The position numbers and the translations under genes are program-made. The notes under the pieces were generated by a model. The model had not been told where the DNA came from. It ran no database searches and saw only the letters and a program-made list of their open reading frames with translations. Below, one piece after another: positions 53,609-62,003 of a stretch of DNA of 64,000 nt. Numbering within the stretch: position 1 is the first letter of the stretch; every line of letters starts with the position of its first letter. The stretch is from 67-14 sp963695885 (GTDB taxonomy: Bacteria; Actinomycetota; Thermoleophilia; Solirubrobacterales; 70-9): NCBI GenBank assembly GCA_963695885.1, contig CAVOIH010000008.1:1-64000 (forward strand), read 5' to 3'.

Positions 53609-54622
53609 TCAGTCCGGGTCGACCGGCCCGCCGGGGAGCATCTCGTTGTTGAGCGCGTCCACTGCCCTTTGGGGGTTCGCCAGGACTTCATTGTCGATCA
53701 TCCAGTTGATGAAGTTCTGCCACAGGGTCGGGTCCATGTACCCGAACGGCTGGTTCCCGCCCTTCTGGGCGAGCAGCGGAAGAGTCGTCTTGACCTGGGC
53801 GGCGGTGACCTTCGGGTCGAGTCCGTCGTTGGCCTGGAGCATCGTGTCGGTGGCCGCGTTCGGCTTGGCCGCGGCCTCGGCGGTGCCACGGGCCAGGGCG
53901 CTCATGAAGAGGCGGATCGAATCGGGGTCCTCGGAGATCCGCTTGCCCTGGGCGACCACCACGAGTTCGTCGTAGGTCGGTACGCCGAGCCGGTCGACCG
54001 GGTGGATCACGGGCTTCTGGCCGGACAGCTTGAGGTCGACACCTTCGATGTTCCAGAACGGGCCGAGGGTGGCATCGGCCTTGCCGCTGACGATCGACGG
54101 CAGCAGCCCCTGGCCGACCCCGACCTCCGTGACCTGGTTCCCGGCGAGGCCGGCCCGCTCGAGGATCGTCCCGAGGTACGCGGCCTGGTACGGGATGCCG
54201 GCGGTCGAGATCGTCTTGCCCTTGAGGTCGGCGACCCGCTTGATCTTCGACTTCTTGAGCCACATCAAGGAAGTCAGCGGCTGGTTGACGACCGAGCCGA
54301 CAGCGACCACGTCGAGGCCCTGCTCGCGGGCGAGCAGCACCTCGGGTTCGTAGGACAGGGCGACATCGGCCTTCCCGGCGGCGACCAGCTTGATCGGCAG
54401 GGCAGGATCGGTCGGGCTGTCGATCGAGACGTCGAGGCCGGCAGCTTCGAAGTAGCCGGAGTCCTTCGCGGTGAAGATGCCGGCGTGGTCGGGGTTGGGG
54501 TACCAGTCGAGCGCCAGGCTGAACGCCTCGGTTTCCGGAGTCACCTCTTCCGACTTGGTGCCGCAGGCCGTGATCGCGAACGCGGCGACGACGGCGAGGG
54601 TGAGGGCGATGGGCTTTCTCAA
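53609..54622 (-). CDS. ABC transporter substrate-binding lipoprotein (NMT1/THI5-like)
   Basis: A 337-residue lipoprotein (lipobox AITACG) of the NMT1/THI5/SsuA fold. The block LALDWYPNPDHAGIFTAKDSGYF is characteristic of the ThiY group that binds pyrimidine precursors of thiamine, such as formylaminopyrimidine. It is the last gene of a three-gene minus-strand operon with a permease and an ATPase. ThiY function is the best guess; nitrate, taurine or riboflavin are alternatives. Confidence 0.85.
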   Translation of the reverse strand: MRKPIALTLAVVAAFAITACGTKSEEVTPETEAFSLALDWYPNPDHAGIFTAKDSGYFEAAGLDVSIDSPTDPALPIKLVAAGKADVALSYEPEVLLAREQGLDVVAVGSVVNQPLTSLMWLKKSKIKRVADLKGKTISTAGIPYQAAYLGTILERAGLAGNQVTEVGVGQGLLPSIVSGKADATLGPFWNIEGVDLKLSGQKPVIHPVDRLGVPTYDELVVVAQGKRISEDPDSIRLFMSALARGTAEAAAKPNAATDTMLQANDGLDPKVTAAQVKTTLPLLAQKGGNQPFGYMDPTLWQNFINWMIDNEVLANPQRAVDALNNEMLPGGPVDPD

Positions 54623-54659
54623 GAAGGGCTCCGGTTCGGGGGCGTAACGGATTTTCAGG

Positions 54660-55421
54660 TTATCGCCAACGCAGCACTCTTCGTTCCAGCAGACTTATAG
54701 CCACGAACAGGGCGACCGCTATGCCCGAGAGAACGAAGACCGCGGCGAAAAGCCGGTCGGTCATCAGCTGGGCGTTGTCCTGGAGCATCAGGTGGCCGAG
54801 GCCCTTCTCGGATCCGGCCCATTCGCCGAAGACGGCGCCGATGACCGAGACCGCGACCGCGATCTTCGCACCACTGAAGGCGTAGGGGAGCGCCGTGGGT
54901 ATTTCGACCCGTTTGAAGATCTGCCAGCGCGACGCGTAGAGGGTGCGCATCATCTTCACCGGGTCCGAATCGACCGAGCGGAGGCCGTCCAGCGTGTTGA
55001 CCGCGATCGGGAAGAAACAGATCAGGGCGATGATCGCCAGCTTCGGGCCGATTCCGTAACCGAACCAGACCACCAGCACCGGCGCGATCACGATGATCGG
55101 GATCGTCTGCGAGGCGACGATCACCGGGTAGCTGGTGCGGCGGAGCAGGTCGGAGAGGTGGAGCAGGGTCGCCACCAACAGTCCGGCGACCAGGGCGACC
55201 CCGAAGCCGGCGACGATCTCGATCGAGGTGGTGAGGGCGTTGTCGGAGATCAGGTCCCGGTCCTCCCACATGACTTCGAAGATCTGCGCGGGAGACGGCA
55301 CCAGGAAGTCCTCGAGGTTCAGGGTTCCGGCCAGGAACCCCGACGAAGCCGCGACCTGCCAGAGGGCGAAGCAGGCGACGATGAGGAGGAGCGGCGGCAG
55401 CCAGCGGCGGACCTGGGTCAC
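54660..55421 (-). CDS. ABC transporter permease (ThiX/SsuC-like)
   Basis: A 253-residue permease with six transmembrane helices of the BPD_transp_1 type. The EAA-like loop is around SDPVKMMRTLYASRWQIFKRVEIPTALPYAFSG-type sequence near residues 155-185. It overlaps the ATPase stop by four bases (ATGA) and belongs with the NMT1/THI5-like binding protein. Substrate as for that protein. Confidence 0.9.
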   Translation of the reverse strand: MTQVRRWLPPLLLIVACFALWQVAASSGFLAGTLNLEDFLVPSPAQIFEVMWEDRDLISDNALTTSIEIVAGFGVALVAGLLVATLLHLSDLLRRTSYPVIVASQTIPIIVIAPVLVVWFGYGIGPKLAIIALICFFPIAVNTLDGLRSVDSDPVKMMRTLYASRWQIFKRVEIPTALPYAFSGAKIAVAVSVIGAVFGEWAGSEKGLGHLMLQDNAQLMTDRLFAAVFVLSGIAVALFVAISLLERRVLRWR

Positions 55422-56197
55422 GGCGAGATCTCCGGGACGGTCTCCGCCGGGCGGGTGAGGTGAATCATGATCTGCTCGCGGAGCGCAGTGAACTCCGGGG
55501 CGGTGACCACTTCGGATCGCGGCCGGTCCGGTTGCCGCGGGCTGGCTACGAGTTCGGTGATGCGGCCCGGGCGGGGGCTCATGACCGCGACCCGGTCACC
55601 GAGGTAGAGCGCCTCTTCGACGTCGTGGGTGACCAGCACGACGGTCCGGCCACCGGCCAGCATCGCCGGCAGCAGCCACTCCTGAAGCTCCGCCCGGGTG
55701 ATCGCGTCGAGCGCCGCGAACGGCTCGTCGAGCAGCAGCACGTCCTTCTTCGAGAGGAGCGTCCTCAGGAAGGCGACCCGCTGGCGCATGCCGCCGGAGA
55801 GCTCGGCCGGGCGGGCGTCCTCGAAGTCGGCCAGGCCGAACCGCTCGAACAACCCGGCCGACTCGGCCCGGGCACGGGACCGGGACATGCCCTGGTTCCG
55901 CAGCGCGAGTCCCGCGTTGTCGATCGCCGAATACCACGGCAGCAGGCAGTCGGACTGGGGCATGTAGGCGCAGACTTCGAGCCGGCCCGTGGCGTCGGTC
56001 CGGCCACCGGCCTCGATGACGCCTTCCGCCGGCTCCTGCAGCCCGCTGATCAGCTCGAGCAGGGTGGACTTGCCACAGCCGGAGGGGCCGACGATCGCGA
56101 GGGTCTGACCGGCGCCGACGTCGAGGTCGAGGCCGTCCAGCGCGGTCAGGCTGCCGAAGCGGTGACCGATCTCCCGGCCGGACAGGGAAGCTGTCAT
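55418..56197 (-). CDS. ABC transporter ATPase (ThiZ/SsuB-like)
   Basis: A 259-residue ATPase. Walker A GPSGCGKS, a shortened CAYMPQSDCLLPWYSAIDN Q-loop typical of the SsuB/ThiZ/TauB group, signature LSGGMRQR, and Walker B VLLLDEPFAALDA are present. I chose the ATG at 56197. An in-frame GTG lies directly before it. It is the first gene of the three-gene operon. No TPP riboswitch is visible in the ~170 bp upstream. Confidence 0.9.
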   Translation of the reverse strand: MTASLSGREIGHRFGSLTALDGLDLDVGAGQTLAIVGPSGCGKSTLLELISGLQEPAEGVIEAGGRTDATGRLEVCAYMPQSDCLLPWYSAIDNAGLALRNQGMSRSRARAESAGLFERFGLADFEDARPAELSGGMRQRVAFLRTLLSKKDVLLLDEPFAALDAITRAELQEWLLPAMLAGGRTVVLVTHDVEEALYLGDRVAVMSPRPGRITELVASPRQPDRPRSEVVTAPEFTALREQIMIHLTRPAETVPEISP

Positions 56198-56371
56198 CAC
56201 GCCAAGTCTATGCAGCGACTCGTCCCCGGCCCTCGGCGGACGGGCCGTTCGACGCCCGAGCCTGTAATCTACCGTCATTCTCGATCTCTTGACTATGTAG
56301 GTCAGGAGTGTCGGGAGCTGTTCCAACCTAGCCCCGCGGTACCCCGGCATCACCTAGCCAGCCTCGCCACT

Positions 56372-57283
56372 TTGGACTTCTCCATCGCAATAATCCTGTT
56401 CGGTCTCGGTATCGGGATCCTCGTCGGCATGACCGGAATGGGCGGCGGCGCTCTGATGACCCCGCTGCTGATCCTGATCTTCGGCGTATCGCCGACCACG
56501 GCAATCGGCACCGACATCCTCTACGCGGCGGTCACCAAGACCGTCGGCGCCCAGCGCCACTACAAGCTGGGGACGGTCAACCTCGGCCTCGTCTTCTGGC
56601 TCGCTTTGGGCAGCGTGCCCGCGGCCATTCTCGGGATCCAGGTAGTTTCGATGCTTCAGGACAGCCTGGGGGAGGACAAGCTCGATTCGCTCGTCTATGC
56701 GGTACTCGGCGGCACTCTGCTCATGGTCGGCATCATCACCCTCGGCCGGGCGCTGATCCTCGCCAAGACGATCAACGAACGGGACGACTTCAAGATCGAG
56801 CTCCGGCACAAGGTCGCGGCCGTGACGATCGGCACGACTACCGGTTTCATGATCGGCGTGACCTCGGCCGGCTCGGGCACCGTCATCGCGGTCCTGTTGA
56901 TCGCGGTCTACCGCCTCACCCCGAAACACGTGGTCGGCACCGACGTCTTCCACGCGGCGATCATCCTGTGGGCGGCCGGGATCGCCCACTTCGGCCACGG
57001 GAACGTCAACCTCGGCCTGGTCGGCAACATCCTGCTCGGCTCCGTCCCGGGCATCATCATCGGCGCGGCCCTCACGGAGAGAGTGCCCCAGGACAGGCTG
57101 CGGATCGCGCTGGGCGTCGTGCTGATCGCATCGGGTATCGCCACGATTCAGAAGGGCGACCCGCTGGTCTGGCCGATCGCGGCCGCCGTCGCCGGAATCG
57201 GTTTCGCGCTGATCCTGATGGCCCCGCGCTGGTACGGCAGGTTTCGTCCGAAGCCGCCGGATCCGGAACCAGATACCACCTGA
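56372..57283 (+). CDS. TauE/SafE-family sulfite/organosulfonate exporter (TSUP)
   Basis: A 303-residue membrane protein of the TSUP family: two repeats of four helices, each with a conserved glycine-rich stretch (GILVGMTGMGGGALMTPL and FMIGVTSAGSGTVIAVLL). Members move sulfite, sulfoacetate or related anions. I chose a TTG at 56372, as no ATG fits. It is divergent from the ABC transporter and followed by an Rrf2 regulator. Confidence 0.88.
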   Translation: MDFSIAIILFGLGIGILVGMTGMGGGALMTPLLILIFGVSPTTAIGTDILYAAVTKTVGAQRHYKLGTVNLGLVFWLALGSVPAAILGIQVVSMLQDSLGEDKLDSLVYAVLGGTLLMVGIITLGRALILAKTINERDDFKIELRHKVAAVTIGTTTGFMIGVTSAGSGTVIAVLLIAVYRLTPKHVVGTDVFHAAIILWAAGIAHFGHGNVNLGLVGNILLGSVPGIIIGAALTERVPQDRLRIALGVVLIASGIATIQKGDPLVWPIAAAVAGIGFALILMAPRWYGRFRPKPPDPEPDTT

Positions 57284-57365
57284 TCGCGGTTGCCAAAGAC
57301 CCGTGGACCCGTCAATCTCGACTATTCGGGTGCCTTTCGTCGAGAAAAGTGAGTGTGCCCGGATC

Positions 57366-57397
57366 GGCGCAAATCGCTATTTCATGCGATTTGCGCC
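57366..57397. promoter_or_regulatory. Perfect 12-bp inverted repeat upstream of the Rrf2 gene
   Basis: GGCGCAAATCGC (57366-57377) and GCGATTTGCGCC (57386-57397) flank the spacer TATTTCAT. There is no T tract. It stands 54 bp before the Rrf2 GTG and 83 bp after the TSUP stop. An operator for the Rrf2 protein or a terminator for the TSUP gene are both possible. Confidence 0.65.
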
Positions 57398-57450
57398 AAC
57401 TTATTGGCAGTCTGACAGCTTCCGGGGTCCGGTGCTGGTTTACTAGCACT

Positions 57451-57927
57451 GTGCGCGTTTCCGCCAAAGCTGACTATGCGGTGAGGGCTGCGGCCGAACT
57501 GGCGGCATCACCCGACGGACCCATCAAGGGTGAGCGCCTGGCCGAAGCACAGGACATCCCGCTTCAGTTCCTCGAGCACATCCTGCTCGATCTCAAACAC
57601 GCCGGGATAGTCCGCGCCCGCCGCGGCGCCAAGGGCGGCTACTGGCTTGCCAAGCCGCCCGAAGAAGTCACGATCGCCGATGTGATCCGGGCGGTGGAAG
57701 GCCCGATCGCCCACGTCCAGTCGGCGCCACCGGAATCGATCCATTACCGGGGCAGTGCGGTCGAGCTATCGGCGGTCTGGATCGCGGTCCGCGCTTCTCT
57801 CCGCCAGGTGCTCGAATCGGTGAGCCTTTCCCAGCTGGTGAACGGTGAACTCCCGGACCACGTCCAGGAACTCGCCGACAGCAAGGACGCGTGGCTTCCG
57901 GCAGACGCTGTCTCGCGCCACAAGTAG
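57451..57927 (+). CDS. Rrf2 family transcriptional regulator without Fe-S cysteines
   Basis: A 158-residue Rrf2-type regulator: VSAKADYAVRAAAELAASPDG, IPLQFLEHILLDLKHAGIV and RRGAKGGYWLAKPP are the family landmarks. It has no cysteine at all, so it cannot bind a cluster as IscR or NsrR do; it belongs with the CymR-like group. Its position beside a TSUP exporter fits a role in sulfur control. GTG start at 57451. Confidence 0.9.
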   Translation: MRVSAKADYAVRAAAELAASPDGPIKGERLAEAQDIPLQFLEHILLDLKHAGIVRARRGAKGGYWLAKPPEEVTIADVIRAVEGPIAHVQSAPPESIHYRGSAVELSAVWIAVRASLRQVLESVSLSQLVNGELPDHVQELADSKDAWLPADAVSRHK

Positions 57928-57935
57928 TTCCAGCC

Positions 57936-57957
57936 GTTCACGGACGGTTCACAGCGT
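57936..57957 (+). promoter_or_regulatory. PHO box upstream of phoX, two 11-bp units
   Basis: GTTCACGGACG at 57936 and GTTCACAGCGT at 57947 are direct repeats exactly 11 nt apart, the spacing of actinobacterial PhoP boxes. A degenerate third unit may precede them. The box lies 70-91 nt before the PhoX GTG. The pst operon has the same type of box at 8366. Confidence 0.82.
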
Positions 57958-58026
57958 CCCCGATGCAGACAGTACCCTTGCCGAAGGGAGCTCCAAAATC
58001 TTCGGTTCCGAACAAAGGGGAAATGC

Positions 58027-59622
58027 GTGACAACTGAGAATGCCGCTGCGAATGGTCTGACCCGGCGCGATGCCTTGAAGGCGGGTGTGGGGGCCGCGGG
58101 CACGATCGCCCTGGCCGGTGGTCTGCTCGGGCAAGGAGTCGAGGCGGCAGCCGCCCCGGCTGTGATCGGCGACGGGCCCTACGGGCCGCTTCAGGCTCCG
58201 GACTCGAACGGCGTCGCGCTGCCCCGGGGCTTCACTTCCAGGATCGTCGCCCGGTCGGGAGTGCCGCTCGGTGCTTCGCTGGCCCTCTTCCACGTCTTCC
58301 CCGACGGCATGGGGACGTTTCAGACTGAGGACGGTGGATTCATCCTGACCTCGAACTGCGAATTCGTGAACGTATTGGGCGGAGGTGCGGCGGCGATCCG
58401 GTTCGACAAGGACTTCAAAGTCACCGACTACTACCGGATCCTGAGCGGCACCTCGCTCAACTGTGCCGGCGGCGTTTCTCCCTGGGGAACGTGGCTTTCC
58501 TGCGAGGAAACGGACACCGGGAAGGTCTGGGAATGCGATCCGTACGGTGAGAAGGACGCGATCGCAAGACCCGCGATGGGCGTCTTCAAGCATGAAGCCT
58601 GCGCCGTCGATCCGGTCGGCAAACAGGTTTACCTGACCGAGGACCTCGGAGACGGCTGCTTCTACCGCTTCACCCCCGACAGCTATCCGGACCTGACCCG
58701 TGGCAAGCTCGATGTCGCCGCCGTGGCCGGTGACGGCCAGGTCGGCTGGCTTCCCGTGCCGGACCCGCAGAACCTGGCCGGCACCCCGACCCGCCTGCAG
58801 GTCGTCGACGCGACCAGGTTCAAGCGCGGCGAGGGCTGCTGGTACGACGAAGGCGTCATCTACTTCGCGACGACGCAGGACGACCGGGTCTACGCCTATC
58901 ACTGCGCGGAAAGGGAGCTCGAGGTTCTCTACGACGGCGTCGCCCTGGGACCGGACGCACCGCTCCACGACACGGACAATGTGACCGTGTCGCCGATCTC
59001 GGGCGACCTGTTCGTGGCCGAGGACGCGGACGACCTGCAGGTCTGCCTGATCAGCACCGAAGGCGAGGCCGCGGCCTTCCTCCAGTTGCCCGGAGACGCA
59101 CATGCGGATTCCGAACTCACCGGACCGGTGTTCGATCCGACCGGGTCGCGTTTCTACTTCGCTTCGCAGCGGGGAGGGGCCCCGACCAGTGCAATCGCCG
59201 GAGGTGCCGTCTTCGAGATCACCGGACCCTTCCGCAAGACCCGGTCCGAACCGCCGCCCCCGGACCAGGAGAAGCCGAGGATCAAGATCCGCACCCTCGG
59301 CAAGCCGACCCTGCGCGGCCTGCTCAAGCGCGGCGGATTCTTCAAAGTGAACGTCAAGGACGAGAGCCTTCCGGTGATCCTCGACGTCAAGTTGGTCACG
59401 AAGATCAAGCGCAGGTCCGGCAAGGGCTCGCGCGACGTCACGATCGGCACCCTGAGGACCAAGGCAACCAGGGCGGGAGACAAGAAGATCCGCGTGAAGG
59501 TCGGCAAGAGGCACAAGGACAGGCTCCGCCGGCGGGACGTCGCCCAGGCCCGGCTCGTGGTGAAGGCCACGGACGCGGAAGGCAACACCAGCAAGACGGT
59601 CAAGCGGGTGCGGTTCAGCTGA
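58027..59622 (+). CDS. phoX: PhoX-like alkaline phosphatase (DUF839), Tat-exported
   Basis: A 531-residue exported phosphatase. A twin-arginine signal (Arg13, Arg14 in LTRRDALKAG) is followed by the DUF839 domain: SWLSCEETDTG-type block (WGTWLSCEETDTGKVWECDP), RFKRGEGCWYDEGVIYFATTQDD, and DNVTVSPISGDLFVAEDADD, where acidic residues would bind Ca/Fe. The final ~120 residues are a basic Lys/Arg-rich beta domain. GTG start at 58027 behind AAGGGGAAA. A PHO box lies upstream, consistent with phosphate-starvation induction. Confidence 0.88.
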   Translation: MTTENAAANGLTRRDALKAGVGAAGTIALAGGLLGQGVEAAAAPAVIGDGPYGPLQAPDSNGVALPRGFTSRIVARSGVPLGASLALFHVFPDGMGTFQTEDGGFILTSNCEFVNVLGGGAAAIRFDKDFKVTDYYRILSGTSLNCAGGVSPWGTWLSCEETDTGKVWECDPYGEKDAIARPAMGVFKHEACAVDPVGKQVYLTEDLGDGCFYRFTPDSYPDLTRGKLDVAAVAGDGQVGWLPVPDPQNLAGTPTRLQVVDATRFKRGEGCWYDEGVIYFATTQDDRVYAYHCAERELEVLYDGVALGPDAPLHDTDNVTVSPISGDLFVAEDADDLQVCLISTEGEAAAFLQLPGDAHADSELTGPVFDPTGSRFYFASQRGGAPTSAIAGGAVFEITGPFRKTRSEPPPPDQEKPRIKIRTLGKPTLRGLLKRGGFFKVNVKDESLPVILDVKLVTKIKRRSGKGSRDVTIGTLRTKATRAGDKKIRVKVGKRHKDRLRRRDVAQARLVVKATDAEGNTSKTVKRVRFS

Positions 59623-60476
59623 GCCGGTTCCGGTCGTACGGTGTCCTGGCTGCCACGGCAATCGCCGTGGCCATGGCCATGGCCGGATGCGGCGGGAGCA
59701 CCGGCAGCAGTGAGTCTCCCCGGATGAATCAGGGTTCGAGCAGCAGCTCGGTCGCGGACCTGAAAGCCGGGGTGAAGAGAAATGCCGCAGCGGCCCGGGC
59801 CCGGGCCCGGAAGGCCCGCCAGAGGGCGATTCGGCAAGCCCGGCGGCAGGAGGCGATGGCGAAGAAGCGGCCGGCGCGGGTCACGGGGGACCTCGATTGC
59901 GGCGCGTTCTCGAACCAGGCTCAGGCCCAGAGGCGTCTGGCCGGAGGCGATCCGTACGAACTCGACGGGGACGGTGACGGACTGGCCTGCACTTCGCTGC
60001 CATGTCCGTGTTCGAAGGCGAAGCCGGGCCGGAGAGTCATCAGGGCCGGTCTTCCCGGTGCCTCCCGGTTCCGCGCCGAGGTCGAGTCGGTGGCCGACGG
60101 CGACACGCTCGACCTGATCACCTCGTCGGGCCGCGAGATCACGGTGCGTCTGATCGGCATCGACACCCCGGAGGTCTACGGAGGGGTGGAGTGCGGAGGA
60201 CGCGCTGCGTCGGACGCGATGAAGGTCCTGGCCGTCGGCGTGGTCACGGTCCGGACGGATCCGACCCAGGACCGGCTGGACCGGTACGGCCGGCTTCTCG
60301 CCTATATCAACAAGGGAGTCCTCGACCTGGGCCGCACGATGGTGGCCCGCGGCCTCGCCTCCGCCTACGTCTACGACGATGAGTTCCTCAGGTATCCGGC
60401 CTACCACCGGTCTGAAAAGGCAGCCAGGGCAACCGGCAGAGGAAGCTGGGACCACTGCGACCTCGCCCCGGGCTGA
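59619..60476 (+). CDS. Lipoprotein with excalibur and thermonuclease domains, probable CTG start
   Basis: A 285-residue protein. The frame can start at CTG 59619 (CTGA overlap with phoX), giving a full lipoprotein signal (SRFRSYGVLAATAIAVAMAM, Cys24). The only usual start, GTG 59667, would cut the signal to eight residues. An Arg/Ala-rich helix (about 55-80) is followed by an excalibur domain (DPYELDGDGDGLACTSLPC) and a staphylococcal-nuclease fold (RFRAEVESVADGDTLDL, RLIGIDTPEVYG). It should degrade nucleic acid outside the cell, perhaps to release phosphate. Confidence 0.82.
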   Translation: MSRFRSYGVLAATAIAVAMAMAGCGGSTGSSESPRMNQGSSSSSVADLKAGVKRNAAAARARARKARQRAIRQARRQEAMAKKRPARVTGDLDCGAFSNQAQAQRRLAGGDPYELDGDGDGLACTSLPCPCSKAKPGRRVIRAGLPGASRFRAEVESVADGDTLDLITSSGREITVRLIGIDTPEVYGGVECGGRAASDAMKVLAVGVVTVRTDPTQDRLDRYGRLLAYINKGVLDLGRTMVARGLASAYVYDDEFLRYPAYHRSEKAARATGRGSWDHCDLAPG

Positions 60477-60480
60477 AGCC

Positions 60481-60530
60481 GAAGTGACCGGGACCACCGC
60501 CCTGAGAGGGGTGGTAACTCGGGTCACTTC
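60481..60530. terminator. Long hairpin between convergent genes
   Basis: GAAGTGACC (60481-60489) pairs with GGTCACTTC (60522-60530), and inside ACCACC (60493-60498) pairs with GGTGGT (60510-60515). It lies between the nuclease stop and the stop of the convergent VWA gene and can terminate in either direction. Confidence 0.8.
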
Positions 60531-60542
60531 ACCGGGGACCCG

Positions 60543-62003
60543 TCAGTAGCGGTGGCCTGACTTTCGGGCCCTTGGCTTCTCGAGTGAAGGGCGGCCGGCG
60601 GCGACTATGTCGACGAAGGTCTCGAGGTGCTCGGTCTGCCAGCACTCGAAGGCCCCGTCGCAGAACGGGATGTAGGCATTCATCACCGAATCGCCGTAGT
60701 TCCAGTAGAGCTCAGGTTCGGGGTTGAGCCAGAACGTGCGGTTGGCGCGGTCGGCGACCTTGGCGAACAGGTCCTCCGCCGGCGGGCGGCCGTTGGTGCG
60801 GGCGTCGCCGAGGACGATCACCGTGGAGCGGGGGCCGAGGTCGGCCGAGACGTCTTCGAGGAACTCGCGCCAGACACGGCCGTAGTCGGTGTAGCCGGAG
60901 ACGTCGGCGACCCCTCCCTCGGAGGTGACCCGCTCCGAGATCCTGCGGAAGTCCCTCTCCTCCTCGAAGACGTGGGTCACCTCGGAGATGCGCTCGATGA
61001 AGACGAAGCTGCGCAGCTTCCGGAACGAGTCGTGCAGGGCATGGAGGACCGACAGGAAGAAGGTCGCGGCCGAACTGACCGACGTCAACACGTCGCAGAG
61101 GACGTAGATCTCCGGTTTGCGCGGCCGCTTCGGCCGGTAGGCGAGGTTGAGCGGCACGCCGCCCGTCTCGAGCGACGAGCGCATCGTCCGGCGCACGTCA
61201 ACCGTGCGGCCGCGCTTGGCGCCCCGCGGGTCTTGCCCGAGGGTCGCCAGGCGCCGCTTCATCTGCGAAACCGCCTTGTGGACCGCGGCGAGGTCCTGGG
61301 CCCCGCGCATCGGCAGGGAGCGGTTCAGCTCGGAGAGCGGCCGGGCGGGAGGGAGGTTGCCCTGGCGCTCGATCTGGCCGCGCTGGAGCTCCCGCCGCAG
61401 CTGGCGCTCGAACCGGGCCATCTGGTCGCGGTCGAGCGGTTGCTGCTCGCCATCGCTTTCACCCTCGCCGTCGGCCCGGGTCAGCCCGAGGCCGCGGCGG
61501 ATCCGCTGGAGGTCGACTCCGACAACCCCGGAGCTCTGGCCCTGCTGGCCGAACGCCTCGATCGCCAGGCGCGCGAGGTCGTTCATCGCCGATTCGTCAC
61601 CGGCCGCGATCGCCTCCCGCACCAGCTCGCCGAGAGCTTCGGTGTCGATGCCCTCCGGCTCGCCGGCACCCTCCTCGGCCAGGGCCCGCCGGGACGACTC
61701 GGCCTGCTCGGCGTACTCGAGCGCGGCGTGCTCGGTGGCGCGGAAGAAGTGGCGCTCGAAGACGAGTTCGAAGATCTCGCGGTCCTTCGGCGACTTGGCC
61801 ACCGTGGCCGCCAGCGACTCCTTGAAGTCGGCCCGGGCGTGCCAAGGCACGATCGTAAGCGCCTGGAAGGCGTCCTGGATCTCGGAGGTGCCGATCGCGA
61901 CTCCCTCGGAGCGGAGGTCCTCGCAGAAGGACAGGACCTGCTCGGTCATTCCCGACGGGCCGACCTGGCCCGGCGAGCCGCTCGATTCAGCGGCCGTCGC
62001 CAT
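60543..62003 (-). CDS. CoxE-like VWA domain protein
   Basis: A 486-residue protein with a helical N-terminal part (residues ~1-290) and a C-terminal von Willebrand A domain of the CoxE type. The MIDAS region reads CDVLTSVSSAATFFLS, where the first Ser of the usual DxSxS is Leu; the later TVIVLGDARTNG block is normal. CoxE-like proteins work with MoxR/CoxD ATPases on metal-cofactor insertion. It overlaps the MoxR gene by 17 bases. I chose the ATG at 62003, next to a GTG. Confidence 0.85.
   Translation of the reverse strand: MATAAESSGSPGQVGPSGMTEQVLSFCEDLRSEGVAIGTSEIQDAFQALTIVPWHARADFKESLAATVAKSPKDREIFELVFERHFFRATEHAALEYAEQAESSRRALAEEGAGEPEGIDTEALGELVREAIAAGDESAMNDLARLAIEAFGQQGQSSGVVGVDLQRIRRGLGLTRADGEGESDGEQQPLDRDQMARFERQLRRELQRGQIERQGNLPPARPLSELNRSLPMRGAQDLAAVHKAVSQMKRRLATLGQDPRGAKRGRTVDVRRTMRSSLETGGVPLNLAYRPKRPRKPEIYVLCDVLTSVSSAATFFLSVLHALHDSFRKLRSFVFIERISEVTHVFEEERDFRRISERVTSEGGVADVSGYTDYGRVWREFLEDVSADLGPRSTVIVLGDARTNGRPPAEDLFAKVADRANRTFWLNPEPELYWNYGDSVMNAYIPFCDGAFECWQTEHLETFVDIVAAGRPSLEKPRARKSGHRY

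Noticed and set aside
56198..56371. TPP riboswitch upstream of the ThiXYZ-like operon
   Set aside because: I looked for the conserved CTGAGA and the P4/P5-type ACCTGATCTGGATAATGCC-like block and found neither on the minus strand.
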